Shown in pieces: positions 23,687-35,535 of a stretch of 64,000 nt of DNA (the stretch's first letter is position 1; every line of letters begins with the position of its first letter). The DNA is from Scandinavium goeteborgense. GTDB taxonomy: Bacteria > Pseudomonadota > Gammaproteobacteria > Enterobacterales > Enterobacteriaceae. The stretch covers positions 3,825,177-3,889,176 of the forward strand of contig NZ_CP054058.1 of assembly GCF_003935895.2 (NCBI RefSeq). Reading direction: 5' to 3'. Under the pieces are notes generated by a model. That model had not been told where the DNA came from. It saw only the letters and a list, made by a program, of their open reading frames with translations, and made no database searches. The translations under genes were made by a program, and so were the position numbers.

Positions 23687-24691
23687 TTAACGGCGGCTCA
23701 GACTTCCGCGACGATACAGATTACGGCGGATACGGCTAAGACCTGGCTTTGGCTTACGGGGCTCATCCAGGCTTGCCAGCACAATTTCCAGCACACGTTC
23801 GGCAACATCACGGTGGCGCTGCGCCACGGCCAACACAGGGCACTGAAGGAAGTCGAGAAGCTCATGATCGCCAAAGGTGGCAATAGCCAATTCTGATGGC
23901 AGCTTTCCTTCACGACGCAGCGTAACGTCCATCACGCCCTGAAGCAGCGCAAAGGATGTTGTGAACAGCGCTTGTGGCATCGGATGGGTTTCCAGCCATT
24001 TTTCGAACAGCTGAGCAGCCGCTTCACGCTCATAGCTATTTGCGTAAAGGAAATTCACTTCGCGCGGGTCATCTTTCCATGCGCTACGGAACCCTTGTTC
24101 ACGCAGGAAGCTGACGGAAAGCTCCGGTAGCGCGCCGAGATACAGCACTGTTTCCGCCGGGAATTTACGCAGTTCAGCGCCCAGCGCTTCGGCGTCTTCC
24201 TGATCGGCCCCCACAACGCTGGTGAAATGCTCGCGATCGAGCGCGCGGTCAAGGGCGACAATCGGGAAGGGATCGTTAGCCCAGCGCTGATAAAACGGAT
24301 GCTCGGGCGGCAAAGAAGTCGACACGATGATCGCATCCACCTGACGCTGGAGCAGATGCTCAATACAGCGCATTTCGTTGTCAGGCTGATCTTCAGAACA
24401 GGCGATCAGCAGCTGATAGCCACGCTGGCGGGCCTGGCGCTCAAGATAATTGGCAATGCGGGTGTAACTGGTGTTTTCGAGATCAGGGATAACCAGGCCA
24501 ATGGAACGTGTACGGCCCGCGCGCAGACCGGCGGCGACGGCGTTGGGATGATAGTTATGCTCGCGCACAACGGCCATGACCTTTTCGACAGTTTTATCGC
24601 TGACGCGATACTGTTTCGCTTTTCCATTGATCACATAGCTCGCCGTGGTGCGTGACACGCCGGCAAGCCTGGCGATTTCATCCAGTTTCAC
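23687..24691 (-). CDS. cra: Catabolite repressor/activator Cra (FruR)
   Basis: Cra is a LacI-family regulator of central carbon flow, released from DNA by fructose 1-phosphate or fructose 1,6-bisphosphate. The start is GTG, as in E. coli, and the product has 334 residues. The N-terminal helix-turn-helix ([20 protein letters not shown]) is followed by the LacI hinge and a periplasmic-binding-protein-like effector domain with the core [16 protein letters not shown]. It is transcribed alone, downstream of ilvIH and separated from it by a terminator. Confidence 0.98.
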   Translation of the reverse strand: MKLDEIARLAGVSRTTASYVINGKAKQYRVSDKTVEKVMAVVREHNYHPNAVAAGLRAGRTRSIGLVIPDLENTSYTRIANYLERQARQRGYQLLIACSEDQPDNEMRCIEHLLQRQVDAIIVSTSLPPEHPFYQRWANDPFPIVALDRALDREHFTSVVGADQEDAEALGAELRKFPAETVLYLGALPELSVSFLREQGFRSAWKDDPREVNFLYANSYEREAAAQLFEKWLETHPMPQALFTTSFALLQGVMDVTLRREGKLPSELAIATFGDHELLDFLQCPVLAVAQRHRDVAERVLEIVLASLDEPRKPKPGLSRIRRNLYRRGSLSRR

Positions 24692-24737
24692 AATTGCCCC
24701 TTGCTTAAAATGTACAATCCATAACCATTGTTAAATC

Positions 24738-24753
24738 ATGGAATAAATTCCAT
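24738..24753. promoter_or_regulatory. Inverted repeat upstream of cra
   Basis: ATGGAAT and ATTCCAT flank two bases, 47 bases upstream of the cra start. The size and symmetry suit a dimeric regulator's operator. It does not resemble the asymmetric Cra consensus. The binding protein is unknown to me. Confidence 0.35.
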
Positions 24754-24817
24754 AACATCTAAGCGCAGAATGCGCACAGCGGCAACCGCTTTTATTGACT
24801 CTTACCGCTGATTTCGC

Positions 24818-24847
24818 AAAAAAAAGCCCGACATCAAAGGTCGGGCT
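24818..24847 (-). terminator. Rho-independent terminator after ilvIH
   Basis: On the minus strand GCCCGAC (24840-24846) and GTCGGGC (24826-24832) form a 7-bp stem with a 7-base loop, followed by eight T's. It lies 24 bases after the ilvH stop, in front of cra. Confidence 0.92.
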
Positions 24848-24871
24848 ATGGTTTTCGGATGAAACGCAGGG

Positions 24872-25363
24872 TTATCGCATTATCTTGTCGCCGCGCGACA
24901 GGCCCACAACGCCCGAACGGGCCACTTCGACAATGCGCGCCACATCACGCAGCGAGGCCAGGAAAGCGTCGAGCTTATCGCTGGTCCCCGCCAGTTGGAC
25001 GGTATAGATAGACGGTGTGACGTCGATGATTTGTCCGCGGAAGATCTCGGTATTGCGCTTCACTTCTTCGCGCCCGTAACCGCTGGCCTGCACTTTCACC
25101 AGCATGATTTCACGTTCGACGTGCGCGCCCTGCCCGAGTTCACTCACGCGCAAAACGTCCACCAGCTTGTGCAGCTGCTTTTCAATCTGCTCGATAACCT
25201 TTTCGTCACCGACGGTCTGGATAGTCATGCGGGACAGCGTCGGATCGTCGGTCGGCGCCACGGTCAGGCTTTCAATGTTGTAGCCACGCTGGGAGAACAG
25301 CCCAATCACGCGCGATAATGCACCCGATTCATTCTCCAGTAAGACTGATAATATCCGGCGCAT
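24872..25363 (-). CDS. ilvH: Acetolactate synthase III small (regulatory) subunit
   Basis: IlvH is the regulatory subunit of valine-sensitive acetohydroxyacid synthase III; it activates IlvI and binds valine. The start [16 protein letters not shown] gives 163 residues, as in E. coli. The N-terminal ACT domain ([16 protein letters not shown]) forms the valine site, and the C-terminal domain contains [16 protein letters not shown]. It begins two bases after the ilvI stop, so the two are co-translated. Confidence 0.97.
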   Translation of the reverse strand: MRRILSVLLENESGALSRVIGLFSQRGYNIESLTVAPTDDPTLSRMTIQTVGDEKVIEQIEKQLHKLVDVLRVSELGQGAHVEREIMLVKVQASGYGREEVKRNTEIFRGQIIDVTPSIYTVQLAGTSDKLDAFLASLRDVARIVEVARSGVVGLSRGDKIMR

Positions 25364-25365
25364 AA

Positions 25366-27090
25366 TCAGGTTCTCTCCGTTTTGCTCAACCACATTTCAT
25401 CCATACCGCCGCCGCGGATGTGCATTGGATAGACATGCTCACTGCCGTCAACGATGACATCCACAAACACCAGGCGGTTGTTACGCACCTGCTCCAGCGC
25501 TTCACTCAGGCGGGCTTCCAGTTCAGCCGGTTCGCTGACGCGAATCCCCACGTGACCATAGGCCTCCGCCAGACGAACAAAGTCCGGCAGCGAGGACATA
25601 TAGGATTGCGAATGGCGGCCGGAGTAGATCATGTCCTGCCACTGTTTCACCATTCCGAGGTAGCCATTGTTGAGGTTCAGCACCAGCACCGGCAGCTCGT
25701 ATTGCAGCGCAGTAGACAGTTCCTGAATGTTCATCTGGATACTGCCATCGCCGGTCACGCAGATAACCGTTTCTGCCGGAAGCGCCATTTTGACGCCTAA
25801 CGCCGCAGGCAGGCCGAAGCCCATCGTGCCGAGGCCACCGGAGTTTATCCAGTGACGCGGTTTATCGAACGGGTAATAAAGCGCCGCAAACATCTGATGC
25901 TGACCCACGTCAGAAGTGACATAGGCTTCGCCCTTCGTCAGACGCCAGATTGTTTCAATCACCGCCTGAGGCTTAATGTGCTCGCTTTCGGTGTCGTACT
26001 TCAGGCACTGACGCGCGCGCCACTGATCGATTTGCTGCCACCAGTCGCGGATATCATCCAACGGCTGCGTGGTGGACTCTTGCTCCAGCAGCTCCAGCAT
26101 TTGTTCCAGCACCTGACGCGCATCGCCCACAATCGGCACATCGGCGGAAACGGTTTTAGAAATCGACGTCGGGTCGATATCGATATGCAACACCGTGGCG
26201 TTCGGGCAGTACTTCGCCAAATTGTTGGTGGTGCGATCGTCAAAGCGCACTCCGACGGCAAATATGACGTCGGAGTTGTGCATGGTCATGTTGGCTTCAT
26301 AGGTGCCATGCATACCGAGCATGCCGAGCGCCTGGCGATGCGTTGCTGGAAACGCGCCTAATCCCATCAGCGACGACGCGACAGGCAGATTCAGTTTTTC
26401 AATCAGCATACGCAGCACGGCTTCGCTGGACGAGGTGATCGCCCCACCGCCGACATACACTACCGGTTTTTTGGCGGCAATGAGCGTCTGTAACGCGCGC
26501 TTGATTTGGCCTTTGTGTCCAGTCGTGGTGGGATTATATGAGCGCATGCTGACTTCATCCGGCCAGCTGTACGGCAGTTTATTGGCCGGGCTCAGGATAT
26601 CTTTCGGTAAATCAACCACCACTGGGCCAGGACGTCCACTGGCCGCCAGCCAGAATGCCTTCTTCAGCACGCCGGGAATATCTTCGGTTTGCTTCACCAG
26701 GAAGCTGTGTTTTACCACCGGGCGAGACACGCCCACCATGTCGCATTCCTGGAACGCATCATAGCCAATCAGTGAGGTCGCAACCTGGCCTGAAAGGATA
26801 ACCAAAGGAATCGAGTCCATATAGGCTGTCGCAATCCCGGTTATCGCATTGGTCGCACCAGGACCAGACGTGACCAGCACCACGCCCACTTCACCCGTGG
26901 CGCGCGCCAGGCCATCAGCCATATGCACTGCGGCCTGCTCGTGGCGAACCAGAACGTGATCGATTCCCCCCACAGTATGCAATGCATCATAAATATCGAG
27001 GACCGCGCCTCCCGGGTAGCCGAATACCTGCTTTACGCCCTGATCGATTAACGATCGAACGACCATCTCGGCGCCAGACAACATCTCCAT
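25366..27090 (-). CDS. ilvI: Acetolactate synthase III large (catalytic) subunit
   Basis: IlvI is the thiamine-diphosphate-dependent catalytic subunit making acetolactate or acetohydroxybutyrate for valine, leucine and isoleucine. It has 574 residues, as in E. coli. The catalytic glutamate is in [15 protein letters not shown], and the ThDP motif runs from [12 protein letters not shown] to NLNN. The E. coli Arg after that NN pair is Gly here (NNGYLG), at a position that varies among homologues. A strong GGAGG ribosome site precedes the start. Expression is expected to depend on Lrp and leucine. Confidence 0.98.
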   Translation of the reverse strand: MEMLSGAEMVVRSLIDQGVKQVFGYPGGAVLDIYDALHTVGGIDHVLVRHEQAAVHMADGLARATGEVGVVLVTSGPGATNAITGIATAYMDSIPLVILSGQVATSLIGYDAFQECDMVGVSRPVVKHSFLVKQTEDIPGVLKKAFWLAASGRPGPVVVDLPKDILSPANKLPYSWPDEVSMRSYNPTTTGHKGQIKRALQTLIAAKKPVVYVGGGAITSSSEAVLRMLIEKLNLPVASSLMGLGAFPATHRQALGMLGMHGTYEANMTMHNSDVIFAVGVRFDDRTTNNLAKYCPNATVLHIDIDPTSISKTVSADVPIVGDARQVLEQMLELLEQESTTQPLDDIRDWWQQIDQWRARQCLKYDTESEHIKPQAVIETIWRLTKGEAYVTSDVGQHQMFAALYYPFDKPRHWINSGGLGTMGFGLPAALGVKMALPAETVICVTGDGSIQMNIQELSTALQYELPVLVLNLNNGYLGMVKQWQDMIYSGRHSQSYMSSLPDFVRLAEAYGHVGIRVSEPAELEARLSEALEQVRNNRLVFVDVIVDGSEHVYPMHIRGGGMDEMWLSKTERT

Positions 27091-27438
27091 GGTTTGCCTC
27101 CAGGCTTAGTTAATGACGGCGGAACTCATTTCCGCATCGTCATACAACAGGGTTATACCGCCCCCGTTGATTTTAGAATGACAGCATTTCCTTAACATAA
27201 CCGCTACCTATCAGGCAGGCAATCAGTCGCCTGACCCGTATAACGGGGCCATACAGAAGAAAAGAAAGCTGGATTTAAACTAAACGGTGGAATACTTCAG
27301 GAATAAGGAAAGATGATGGAAAAAACTCGAAGGAATGGGCCAACTGCAGGTAATCATGCATTTTTAACGCGGCGGCAGGTCATCAAAAGAATTGATATTA
27401 GTGAAATATGCCAACAATAAGGTTATTTGCAGAACAAA
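27091..27438 (-). promoter_or_regulatory. ilvIH upstream control region
   Basis: About 350 AT-rich bases between leuO and ilvI with no gene. In E. coli this region holds the ilvIH promoter and several Lrp sites. The bases nearest ilvI are well conserved by eye, but I cannot place individual Lrp sites or the promoter boxes with confidence. Confidence 0.5.
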
Positions 27439-27458
27439 CCAGATGCTTTCACATCTGG
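27439..27458 (-). terminator. Probable terminator after leuO
   Basis: On the minus strand CCAGATG (27452-27458) and CATCTGG (27439-27445) pair around a 6-base loop and are followed by TTTGTT. It lies 30 bases past the leuO stop. The T-tract is short, so strength is uncertain. Confidence 0.65.
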
Positions 27459-27488
27459 CTTATCAGAAGGGATATGAGTGAGTCGAGA

Positions 27489-28439
27489 TTAACGTCGACA
27501 AACTGATACCAGCAGCTCTTCCATCCACTGATGGCCTTTATCGCGGCCCGCAGCTTCGTGCCAGGAAAGGAAACAGGTACGGCTGTTTAATTTCATCGGC
27601 AGCGGCAGAATTTGAATATTCAATTTCTTGGTAAAATCTTCCGCTAACCAACGCGGTGCAATTGCCACTAACTCCGTCTGTGAGACGACATTAAGCGCGC
27701 TGGTTAATGCCATCCCTTGATAAGCGATACAGGCCTGTTTTTCTACCGTATCGTACCAGGGCTGACTGAATGATGCGAAGCGTTCCAGGGAAACGACAGC
27801 ATGTTCTTCGTGATATATATCACTTTCTTTCAGCGGACTCAGCAGACGCGGATGACTCACACTCGCCACTAACACCATTTCATCACGAAATAATGGTACA
27901 CAGGCAAATTCAGGACGACGGAATTCGTCATACCCAATAACAAACTCAAGTTCCTGATAGCGTAACTGATGTTCAGTATTTTGATTTAAGCAGGACTTAA
28001 ATACTAAATGGGTATTGGGTGCGACCTTATTCACATTATTAAGAATTAATGAGGTCAACACATTATCCAGCGGACTGCACACGCAGAGATTAAACACACG
28101 CTCGCTGCTAATCGGTTCGAAGCCTGAACCCGGCAACTCGTTTTGCACTAACTGCAGCGCCTGTCGAACTGAACCAAACAGCTGAGAGGCTCTGGCGGTA
28201 GGCTGGATGCCGCGGCCATAGCGCACGAACAGTTCATCGTTGAACATGACTTTCAGGCGCGAAACCGCATTACTGACAGCGGGCTGTGACATGCCTAACA
28301 GATGGGCTGCACGGGTAATATTTTGTTCCTGCATGACCGCATCAAAAACGGTCAATAAATTGAGATCGACCGAGCGGAGCTGGGGGCGCACATGCTCCTG
28401 ACCGGAACCTGTAGGCGATGTTTCTTTTTCAACGATCAT
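27489..28439 (-). CDS. leuO: LysR-family regulator LeuO
   Basis: LeuO is a LysR-type activator and H-NS antagonist that affects many loci, including leuABCD and fimbrial genes. The ATG at 28439 gives 316 residues and has GGAG six bases upstream. An in-frame GTG at 28457, also with a ribosome site, would add six residues. The helix-turn-helix lies in [20 protein letters not shown] and on to [14 protein letters not shown]. The C-terminal end [19 protein letters not shown] matches E. coli LeuO. It lies between ilvIH and leuLABCD as in E. coli; the N-terminal 20 or so residues are diverged. Confidence 0.95.
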   Translation of the reverse strand: MIVEKETSPTGSGQEHVRPQLRSVDLNLLTVFDAVMQEQNITRAAHLLGMSQPAVSNAVSRLKVMFNDELFVRYGRGIQPTARASQLFGSVRQALQLVQNELPGSGFEPISSERVFNLCVCSPLDNVLTSLILNNVNKVAPNTHLVFKSCLNQNTEHQLRYQELEFVIGYDEFRRPEFACVPLFRDEMVLVASVSHPRLLSPLKESDIYHEEHAVVSLERFASFSQPWYDTVEKQACIAYQGMALTSALNVVSQTELVAIAPRWLAEDFTKKLNIQILPLPMKLNSRTCFLSWHEAAGRDKGHQWMEELLVSVCRR

Positions 28440-28999
28440 ACTTGACTCCACTGTCACACTTAATGTCCTTTTCTTAGGTGCAGTAATAAATACTGAAAAT
28501 ATGATTTAACACGCATATACATTTAGAAAAAGAGATACAGACAAATTTAGGAATTTATAAAGTCACGCCAGCAAAAAAGATTAGCCAGACAGAACTACGT
28601 TCAATTAACCATCAAACAATAACCGGCGCTTTGTAGATAAATTTTAATCATAAATGGGGGGAATAGACAACATCGCTTTTAGAAAGGATTACTTAAGCAA
28701 ATTTAAATATGTGATGTAACACAATCTGGATCACATAACAATTCTTTATCAATAAACTGTGAAAATTCTTAAATTCAGAAAATATTAACGTCTAACCCCC
28801 GTGATATCATCAAGTTACAGGGGGGATTGCGGCACCCAAATGCGTTACCAAATGAAAATAAAAATTTTGATATGATTCATTTTATTAATCTCACGAAACA
28901 ACATGAAGATAATCGTCGAAAAAAAAGATGAGGACTAGCACAATTAGCTAATAAAATTTCTCTTTTCCCGGTCACTTACTCCCCCTACTGCCTCAGAAA
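28440..28999. promoter_or_regulatory. AT-rich leuO-leuL divergent control region
   Basis: About 560 bases with no gene, rich in A/T runs, between the divergent leuO and leu operons. In E. coli and Salmonella this region holds the leuO promoter, AT-rich silencing segments bound by H-NS, and LeuO sites that link ilvIH, leuO and leuABCD expression. I can see the base composition but not specific sites. Confidence 0.55.
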
Positions 29000-29002
29000 A
29001 GG

Positions 29003-29032
29003 TTGACATCAATCTGCGTATCCAGTACCACT
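29003..29032 (+). promoter_or_regulatory. leuLABCD promoter
   Basis: A perfect TTGACA (29003-29008) with TACCAC about 18 bases downstream sits 35 bases ahead of the leader peptide. The flanking bases (TATCCAGTA, then CATATCG) match the E. coli leu promoter. The -10 box is weak. Confidence 0.75.
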
Positions 29033-29066
29033 AAAGGCATATCGAATTCATCTGGAGCATGACGCA

Positions 29067-29153
29067 ATGATCCGCACTTCTCGTTTCACCGGTCTACTAC
29101 TACTAAACGCATTCACTCTGCGCGGTAGACTGGTGGGCGACGTTTTGCGTTAA
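29067..29153 (+). CDS. leuL: leu operon leader peptide
   Basis: A 28-residue leader ORF whose translation senses charged tRNA-Leu. It starts with ATG and contains four consecutive CUA leucine codons (codons 10-13), with further leucines at 18, 22 and 27. CUA is a rare leucine codon, and this is the hallmark of the E. coli and Salmonella leu leaders. The attenuator hairpin follows after 24 bases. The opening residues (MIRTSRFTG) differ from E. coli, but the LLLLNA and LRGR core is kept. Confidence 0.95.
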   Translation: MIRTSRFTGLLLLNAFTLRGRLVGDVLR

Positions 29154-29172
29154 GTCATCTCCCAGTAAGACT

Positions 29173-29202
29173 AAAAACCCGCGCCTTAGCGCGGGTTTTT
29201 TT
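29173..29202 (+). terminator. leu operon attenuator terminator
   Basis: A 7-bp stem CCCGCGC/GCGCGGG (29178-29184 and 29189-29195) with loop CTTA and seven T's lies between leuL and leuA. When leucine is scarce, stalling at the CUA codons should favour an alternative structure and let transcription reach leuA. Confidence 0.93.
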
Positions 29203-29246
29203 ATGCTCGTAGCAAGGCGACCTAAGACTGACAAGGACCTAAAACC

Positions 29247-31909
<2,663 letters not shown>

Positions 31910-31911
31910 TC

Positions 31912-33312
31912 ATGGCGAAGACGTTATATGAAAAATTGTTTGATGCGCACATCGTGCACGAAGCGCCAAACGAAACCCCGCTCCTGTATATCGACCGTCA
32001 TCTGGTCCACGAAGTGACGTCTCCGCAGGCGTTTGATGGCCTTCGCGCGCACCATCGTCCCGTGCGTCAGCCGGGTAAAACCTTCGCGACCATGGATCAC
32101 AACGTCTCGACCCAGACCAAAGACATCAATGCGTCCGGCGAAATGGCCCGCATCCAGATGCAGGAACTGATCAAGAACTGTAATGAGTTCGGCGTTGAGC
32201 TGTACGACCTGAACCACCCGTATCAGGGCATCGTTCACGTGATGGGGCCGGAACAGGGTATCACCCTGCCGGGCATGACCATCGTGTGTGGCGACTCCCA
32301 CACCGCGACCCACGGCGCATTTGGCGCACTGGCATTCGGGATCGGCACCTCAGAAGTTGAACACGTGCTGGCGACGCAAACCCTGAAACAGGGCCGCGCC
32401 AAAACCATGAAAATCGAAGTCAAAGGCAAAGCCGCACCAGGCATCACCGCCAAAGACATCGTGCTGGCGATTATCGGTAAAACCGGCAGCGCCGGCGGTA
32501 CCGGTCACGTGGTGGAATTCTGCGGCGACGCCATTCAGGCGTTGACCATGGAAGGCCGCATGACCCTGTGCAACATGGCCATTGAAATGGGTGCCAAAGC
32601 GGGCCTGGTTGCCCCGGATGACACCACCTTCAATTATGTTAAGGGCCGTCTGCACGCGCCGAAAGAGCAGCATTTTGAAGACGCTGTCGCGTACTGGAAA
32701 ACCTTGAACACCGACGAAGGCGCAACCTTCGACACCGTCGTCACCCTGCAAGCCGAAGAGATTGCGCCGCAGGTAACCTGGGGAACCAACCCGGGCCAGG
32801 TGATTTCCGTTAATGACAACGTGCCCGACCCGGCGTCGTTTGCCGATCCGGTTGAACGCGCAAGCGCTGAAAAGGCGCTGGCATATATGGGCCTGAAAGC
32901 GGGCGTGCCGCTGACCGACGTCGCTATCGACAAAGTGTTTATCGGCTCTTGCACCAACTCCCGTATTGAAGATTTGCGCGCGGCGGCAGAAATTGCCAAA
33001 GGCCGTAAAGTGGCACCAGGCGTTCAGGCGTTAGTTGTACCAGGCTCTGGCCCGGTCAAAGCCCAGGCGGAAGCGGAAGGTCTGGATAAGATTTTCATCG
33101 AAGCCGGTTTTGAATGGCGCTTACCGGGCTGCTCCATGTGCCTGGCGATGAACAACGACCGTCTGGAGCCAGGTGAGCGCTGCGCATCCACCAGCAACCG
33201 CAACTTCGAAGGCCGTCAGGGCCGCGGCGGACGCACGCATCTGGTTAGCCCGGCGATGGCCGCAGCGGCTGCCGTTACCGGCCATTTTGCCGACATTCGT
33301 AGCTTGAAATAA
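31912..33312 (+). CDS. leuC: 3-isopropylmalate dehydratase large subunit
   Basis: LeuC carries the 4Fe-4S cluster of isopropylmalate isomerase. The 466-residue product keeps the aconitase-family cysteine motifs GSCTNSR and GCSMCLAMN and the [21 protein letters not shown] segment. Its partner leuD follows after 10 bases. Confidence 0.98.
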   Translation: MAKTLYEKLFDAHIVHEAPNETPLLYIDRHLVHEVTSPQAFDGLRAHHRPVRQPGKTFATMDHNVSTQTKDINASGEMARIQMQELIKNCNEFGVELYDLNHPYQGIVHVMGPEQGITLPGMTIVCGDSHTATHGAFGALAFGIGTSEVEHVLATQTLKQGRAKTMKIEVKGKAAPGITAKDIVLAIIGKTGSAGGTGHVVEFCGDAIQALTMEGRMTLCNMAIEMGAKAGLVAPDDTTFNYVKGRLHAPKEQHFEDAVAYWKTLNTDEGATFDTVVTLQAEEIAPQVTWGTNPGQVISVNDNVPDPASFADPVERASAEKALAYMGLKAGVPLTDVAIDKVFIGSCTNSRIEDLRAAAEIAKGRKVAPGVQALVVPGSGPVKAQAEAEGLDKIFIEAGFEWRLPGCSMCLAMNNDRLEPGERCASTSNRNFEGRQGRGGRTHLVSPAMAAAAAVTGHFADIRSLK

Positions 33313-33322
33313 GGACACCATC

Positions 33323-33928
33323 ATGGCAGAGAAATTTACCCAACACACCGGCCTGGTTGTCCCTCTGGATGCGGCTAACGTGGATACAGACGCGATTATC
33401 CCGAAGCAGTTTTTGCAGAAGGTCACCCGCACCGGTTTTGGCGCGCACCTGTTTAACGACTGGCGTTTCCTTGATGACAAAGGCGAGCAGCCTAACCCGG
33501 AATTCGTCCTGAATTTCCCGGAATTTAAAGGTGCCTCTATTTTACTGGCGCGTGAAAACTTCGGCTGCGGCTCATCGCGCGAACACGCCCCATGGGCGTT
33601 GACCGACTACGGTTTTAAAGTGGTGATTGCCCCAAGCTTTGCCGACATCTTCTACGGCAACAGCTTTAACAACCAGTTGCTGCCAGTGACCCTGAGCGAT
33701 GAGCAGGTCGATGATTTGTTTAAGCAAGTTCAGGCCAATCCAGGCATGAAGTTTGAAGTGGATCTGGAAGCACTGGTGGTGAAAGCGGGAGACAAAACCT
33801 ATAGCTTTACCCTCGACGCGTTCCGCCGTCACTGCATGTTGAACGGTCTGGACAGCATCGGGCTGACGCTCCAGCATGAAGCGTCAATTTCAGAGTACGA
33901 AAACAAACAGCCTGAATTTATGGCGTGA
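33323..33928 (+). CDS. leuD: 3-isopropylmalate dehydratase small subunit
   Basis: LeuD is the swivelling small subunit that completes the isomerase active site with LeuC. It has 201 residues, as in E. coli. [16 protein letters not shown] and [13 protein letters not shown] are the family motifs. It is the last gene of the operon and faces the convergent setA. Confidence 0.98.
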   Translation: MAEKFTQHTGLVVPLDAANVDTDAIIPKQFLQKVTRTGFGAHLFNDWRFLDDKGEQPNPEFVLNFPEFKGASILLARENFGCGSSREHAPWALTDYGFKVVIAPSFADIFYGNSFNNQLLPVTLSDEQVDDLFKQVQANPGMKFEVDLEALVVKAGDKTYSFTLDAFRRHCMLNGLDSIGLTLQHEASISEYENKQPEFMA

Positions 33929-33931
33929 TGT

Positions 33932-33966
33932 GGTGCCCGGCGGCGCGATGCTTGCCGGGCCTGCAT
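33932..33966. repeat. REP-like palindromic repeat between leuD and setA
   Basis: GCCCGGCGGCGC and GCTTGCCGGGC are the two arms of an imperfect palindrome of REP type, four bases past the leuD stop. A single element, lying between convergent genes as REPs commonly do. It could also protect the leuD mRNA end. Confidence 0.7.
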
Positions 33967-33998
33967 GAGATCGTTGGCCCGGCTGGGCAACTATCTAC

Positions 33999-35177
33999 TC
34001 AAACATCCTTCACCCGATACGTCAGCGCCAGCGTCACCACTGAAACCGCTGCAATCACCCAATACACGTACTGATGCCCCCAACTCTGCGACACCGCGCC
34101 CTGAATCACACCTGCGAGGATCACCCCGGTTGAAATACTGTTGGTGAAAAGCGTGGTGGCAGAACCCGCCCTGCCCGGCATCAAATCCTGGAACCACAGC
34201 ATGCCGATCCCGGCGATGATCCCGATGAACACCGCGTTAAACAGCTGTAATATCAACAGCGCCTCGCGGCTGTGGAAAAGAATCAGGCCGAAATAAAACA
34301 GCACACCCGCTGCCACCGCGGTCACCATCATCCGACGTTTACCAAAGCGTTTAACGTAAAAGCCCGCAAGGATCATCGCCGGGATCTCAAGAGCCGCCGC
34401 CGTGCCCATCAAAAAGCCCGCGAGCTTATCCGGCAGACCCAAATCGCTGCTGATCCACAGCGGCATATCAATGATGTACATGGTGTTGCAGGTCCACATC
34501 AGCGTGGAGGCCACAAACAGCATTCGCACGTTTTTATCGCCCCAGCCGCTGACCTGCGTCAACGCCACCGTGGCGGGCTGTTCAACGCGCGCCACCGACG
34601 GTAGCGCAAAGGCAATCAGGACCAGACTCAGGATAAAAATCCCGGCGGCAATAGAAAACATCACGGTGAAGCCGTAATTAAGCGCCAGCATAAAAGCCAG
34701 CGGCGGGCCGATTACCCATGCCAGCGAAAGCTGCGCTCGCATCACCGAACTGAACATCACCACTTCACGCGCTGAGCTGTCGGCGTATTCACGCGCAAGG
34801 GCAAACAGCTGCGGCATGGCGGTATTCGCCAGCGACGCCAGCAGCACGCCGCAGGTGATCAGCGTCAGATAATGACGATTAAAGGCAAACAGCAGCGCGT
34901 TGCAAACCGCCATCAGGCAGCAGAACAGTATCAGCTTGCGGCGGTCGCCCTGGTTGTCCGAGCGCTTCGCCAGCCCCAGACTCACGGCAATCCCGACGAT
35001 GGCGTTGGCGGTATAAAACAGGCCAATCCAGAACGGCTGCGCGCCCACTTCGCGGCTGAGAAATAGGCTCAACGTCGGCATCTGTAATGCGCCCGCAATC
35101 CCCATCATAAATGCCACCAGCATGAACGCGGCGTACACCCCGTTCAGTCGTCGTGCCATCGTCATCAGCCAGAGCAT
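33999..35177 (-). CDS. setA: Sugar efflux transporter SetA
   Basis: SetA is a major facilitator transporter that exports lactose, glucose analogues and other glycosides and supports recovery from sugar-phosphate stress. It has 392 residues and about 12 membrane segments, as in E. coli. MFS signatures (RSDNQGDRRK between segments 2 and 3) are visible. It lies 29 bases downstream of the SgrS terminator on the same strand, so partial readthrough from sgrS is likely, as in E. coli. Confidence 0.96.
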   Translation of the reverse strand: MLWLMTMARRLNGVYAAFMLVAFMMGIAGALQMPTLSLFLSREVGAQPFWIGLFYTANAIVGIAVSLGLAKRSDNQGDRRKLILFCCLMAVCNALLFAFNRHYLTLITCGVLLASLANTAMPQLFALAREYADSSAREVVMFSSVMRAQLSLAWVIGPPLAFMLALNYGFTVMFSIAAGIFILSLVLIAFALPSVARVEQPATVALTQVSGWGDKNVRMLFVASTLMWTCNTMYIIDMPLWISSDLGLPDKLAGFLMGTAAALEIPAMILAGFYVKRFGKRRMMVTAVAAGVLFYFGLILFHSREALLILQLFNAVFIGIIAGIGMLWFQDLMPGRAGSATTLFTNSISTGVILAGVIQGAVSQSWGHQYVYWVIAAVSVVTLALTYRVKDV

Positions 35178-35206
35178 GATTCATCCTTAATCGCAAAAGG
35201 GAAACG

Positions 35207-35235
35207 AAAAAAGCCAGCAGAAGCATTCTGCTGGC
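35207..35235 (-). terminator. SgrS terminator
   Basis: On the minus strand a perfect 10-bp stem (GCCAGCAGAA with TTCTGCTGGC) closed by a three-base loop is followed by six T's. This is the 3' end of SgrS, also needed for Hfq binding in the E. coli RNA. Confidence 0.92.
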
Positions 35236-35292
35236 GGGTCTTTCAAGGCTATCGCCTGATACCAATACTCAGTCACACATGATCAAGTCAAG

Positions 35293-35448
35293 TTAATGAG
35301 GATCCGAAGCCGGGCATGTAACTTCCCATTGCATCAAGTCTTCCAGCATTTTCAGGCGCGTTCCTGCAACCAGGCGGGCCAGCCATGACGCTCCCTGCGT
35401 CGCCGAAAAGTACTGTTGATAAAACTCACAAGCAGTTAGCTTCTTCAT
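35293..35448 (-). CDS. sgrT: SgrT, glucose uptake inhibitor peptide
   Basis: SgrT is the small protein encoded inside SgrS that inhibits PtsG transport activity. A 51-codon ORF starts at ATG 35448, with GAGGAG six bases upstream. It has the family core: FYQQYFSAT, a central basic/hydrophobic part, then LKMLEDLMQWE. It is longer than the 43 residues of E. coli, with eight extra N-terminal residues or so and a different C-terminal tail (ending ASDPH). The stop lies 14 bases ahead of the ptsG-pairing segment, so the coding and base-pairing functions are separate. Confidence 0.88.
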   Translation of the reverse strand: MKKLTACEFYQQYFSATQGASWLARLVAGTRLKMLEDLMQWEVTCPASDPH

Positions 35449-35535
35449 ATTCATCTCCTCACTTCATCGAGAATGATTATTGGCTTAATATGAGGATAAA
35501 TAAATTGCTGGGTTTTCGTCAGGAGTTCCCCTTTT

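Larger units (their letters stand above)
35207..35468 (-). ncRNA. sgrS: SgrS, sugar-phosphate stress small RNA
   Basis: SgrS is the Hfq-dependent RNA that blocks ptsG and manXYZ mRNA under glucose-phosphate stress. The conserved pairing segment is present on the minus strand (GTGTGACTGAGTATTGG at 35262-35278) and is followed by the strong terminator. The 5' end is inferred from the GATGAAG start of the E. coli RNA at 35462-35468, giving about 262 bases, longer than the 227 of E. coli, partly because sgrT is longer. It lies between the divergent sgrR and downstream setA, the E. coli arrangement. Confidence 0.92.

Noticed and set aside
24692-24817. fruL-type leader peptide before cra
   Set aside because: Only a seven-codon ORF (MVMDCTF) is visible upstream of cra; it does not resemble the E. 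coli leader and has no attenuator hairpin.
28440-28999. CRP-like half sites in the leuO-leuL gap
   Set aside because: TGTGA and TCACA occur near 28711-28737, but the spacing is far too large for a CRP site.
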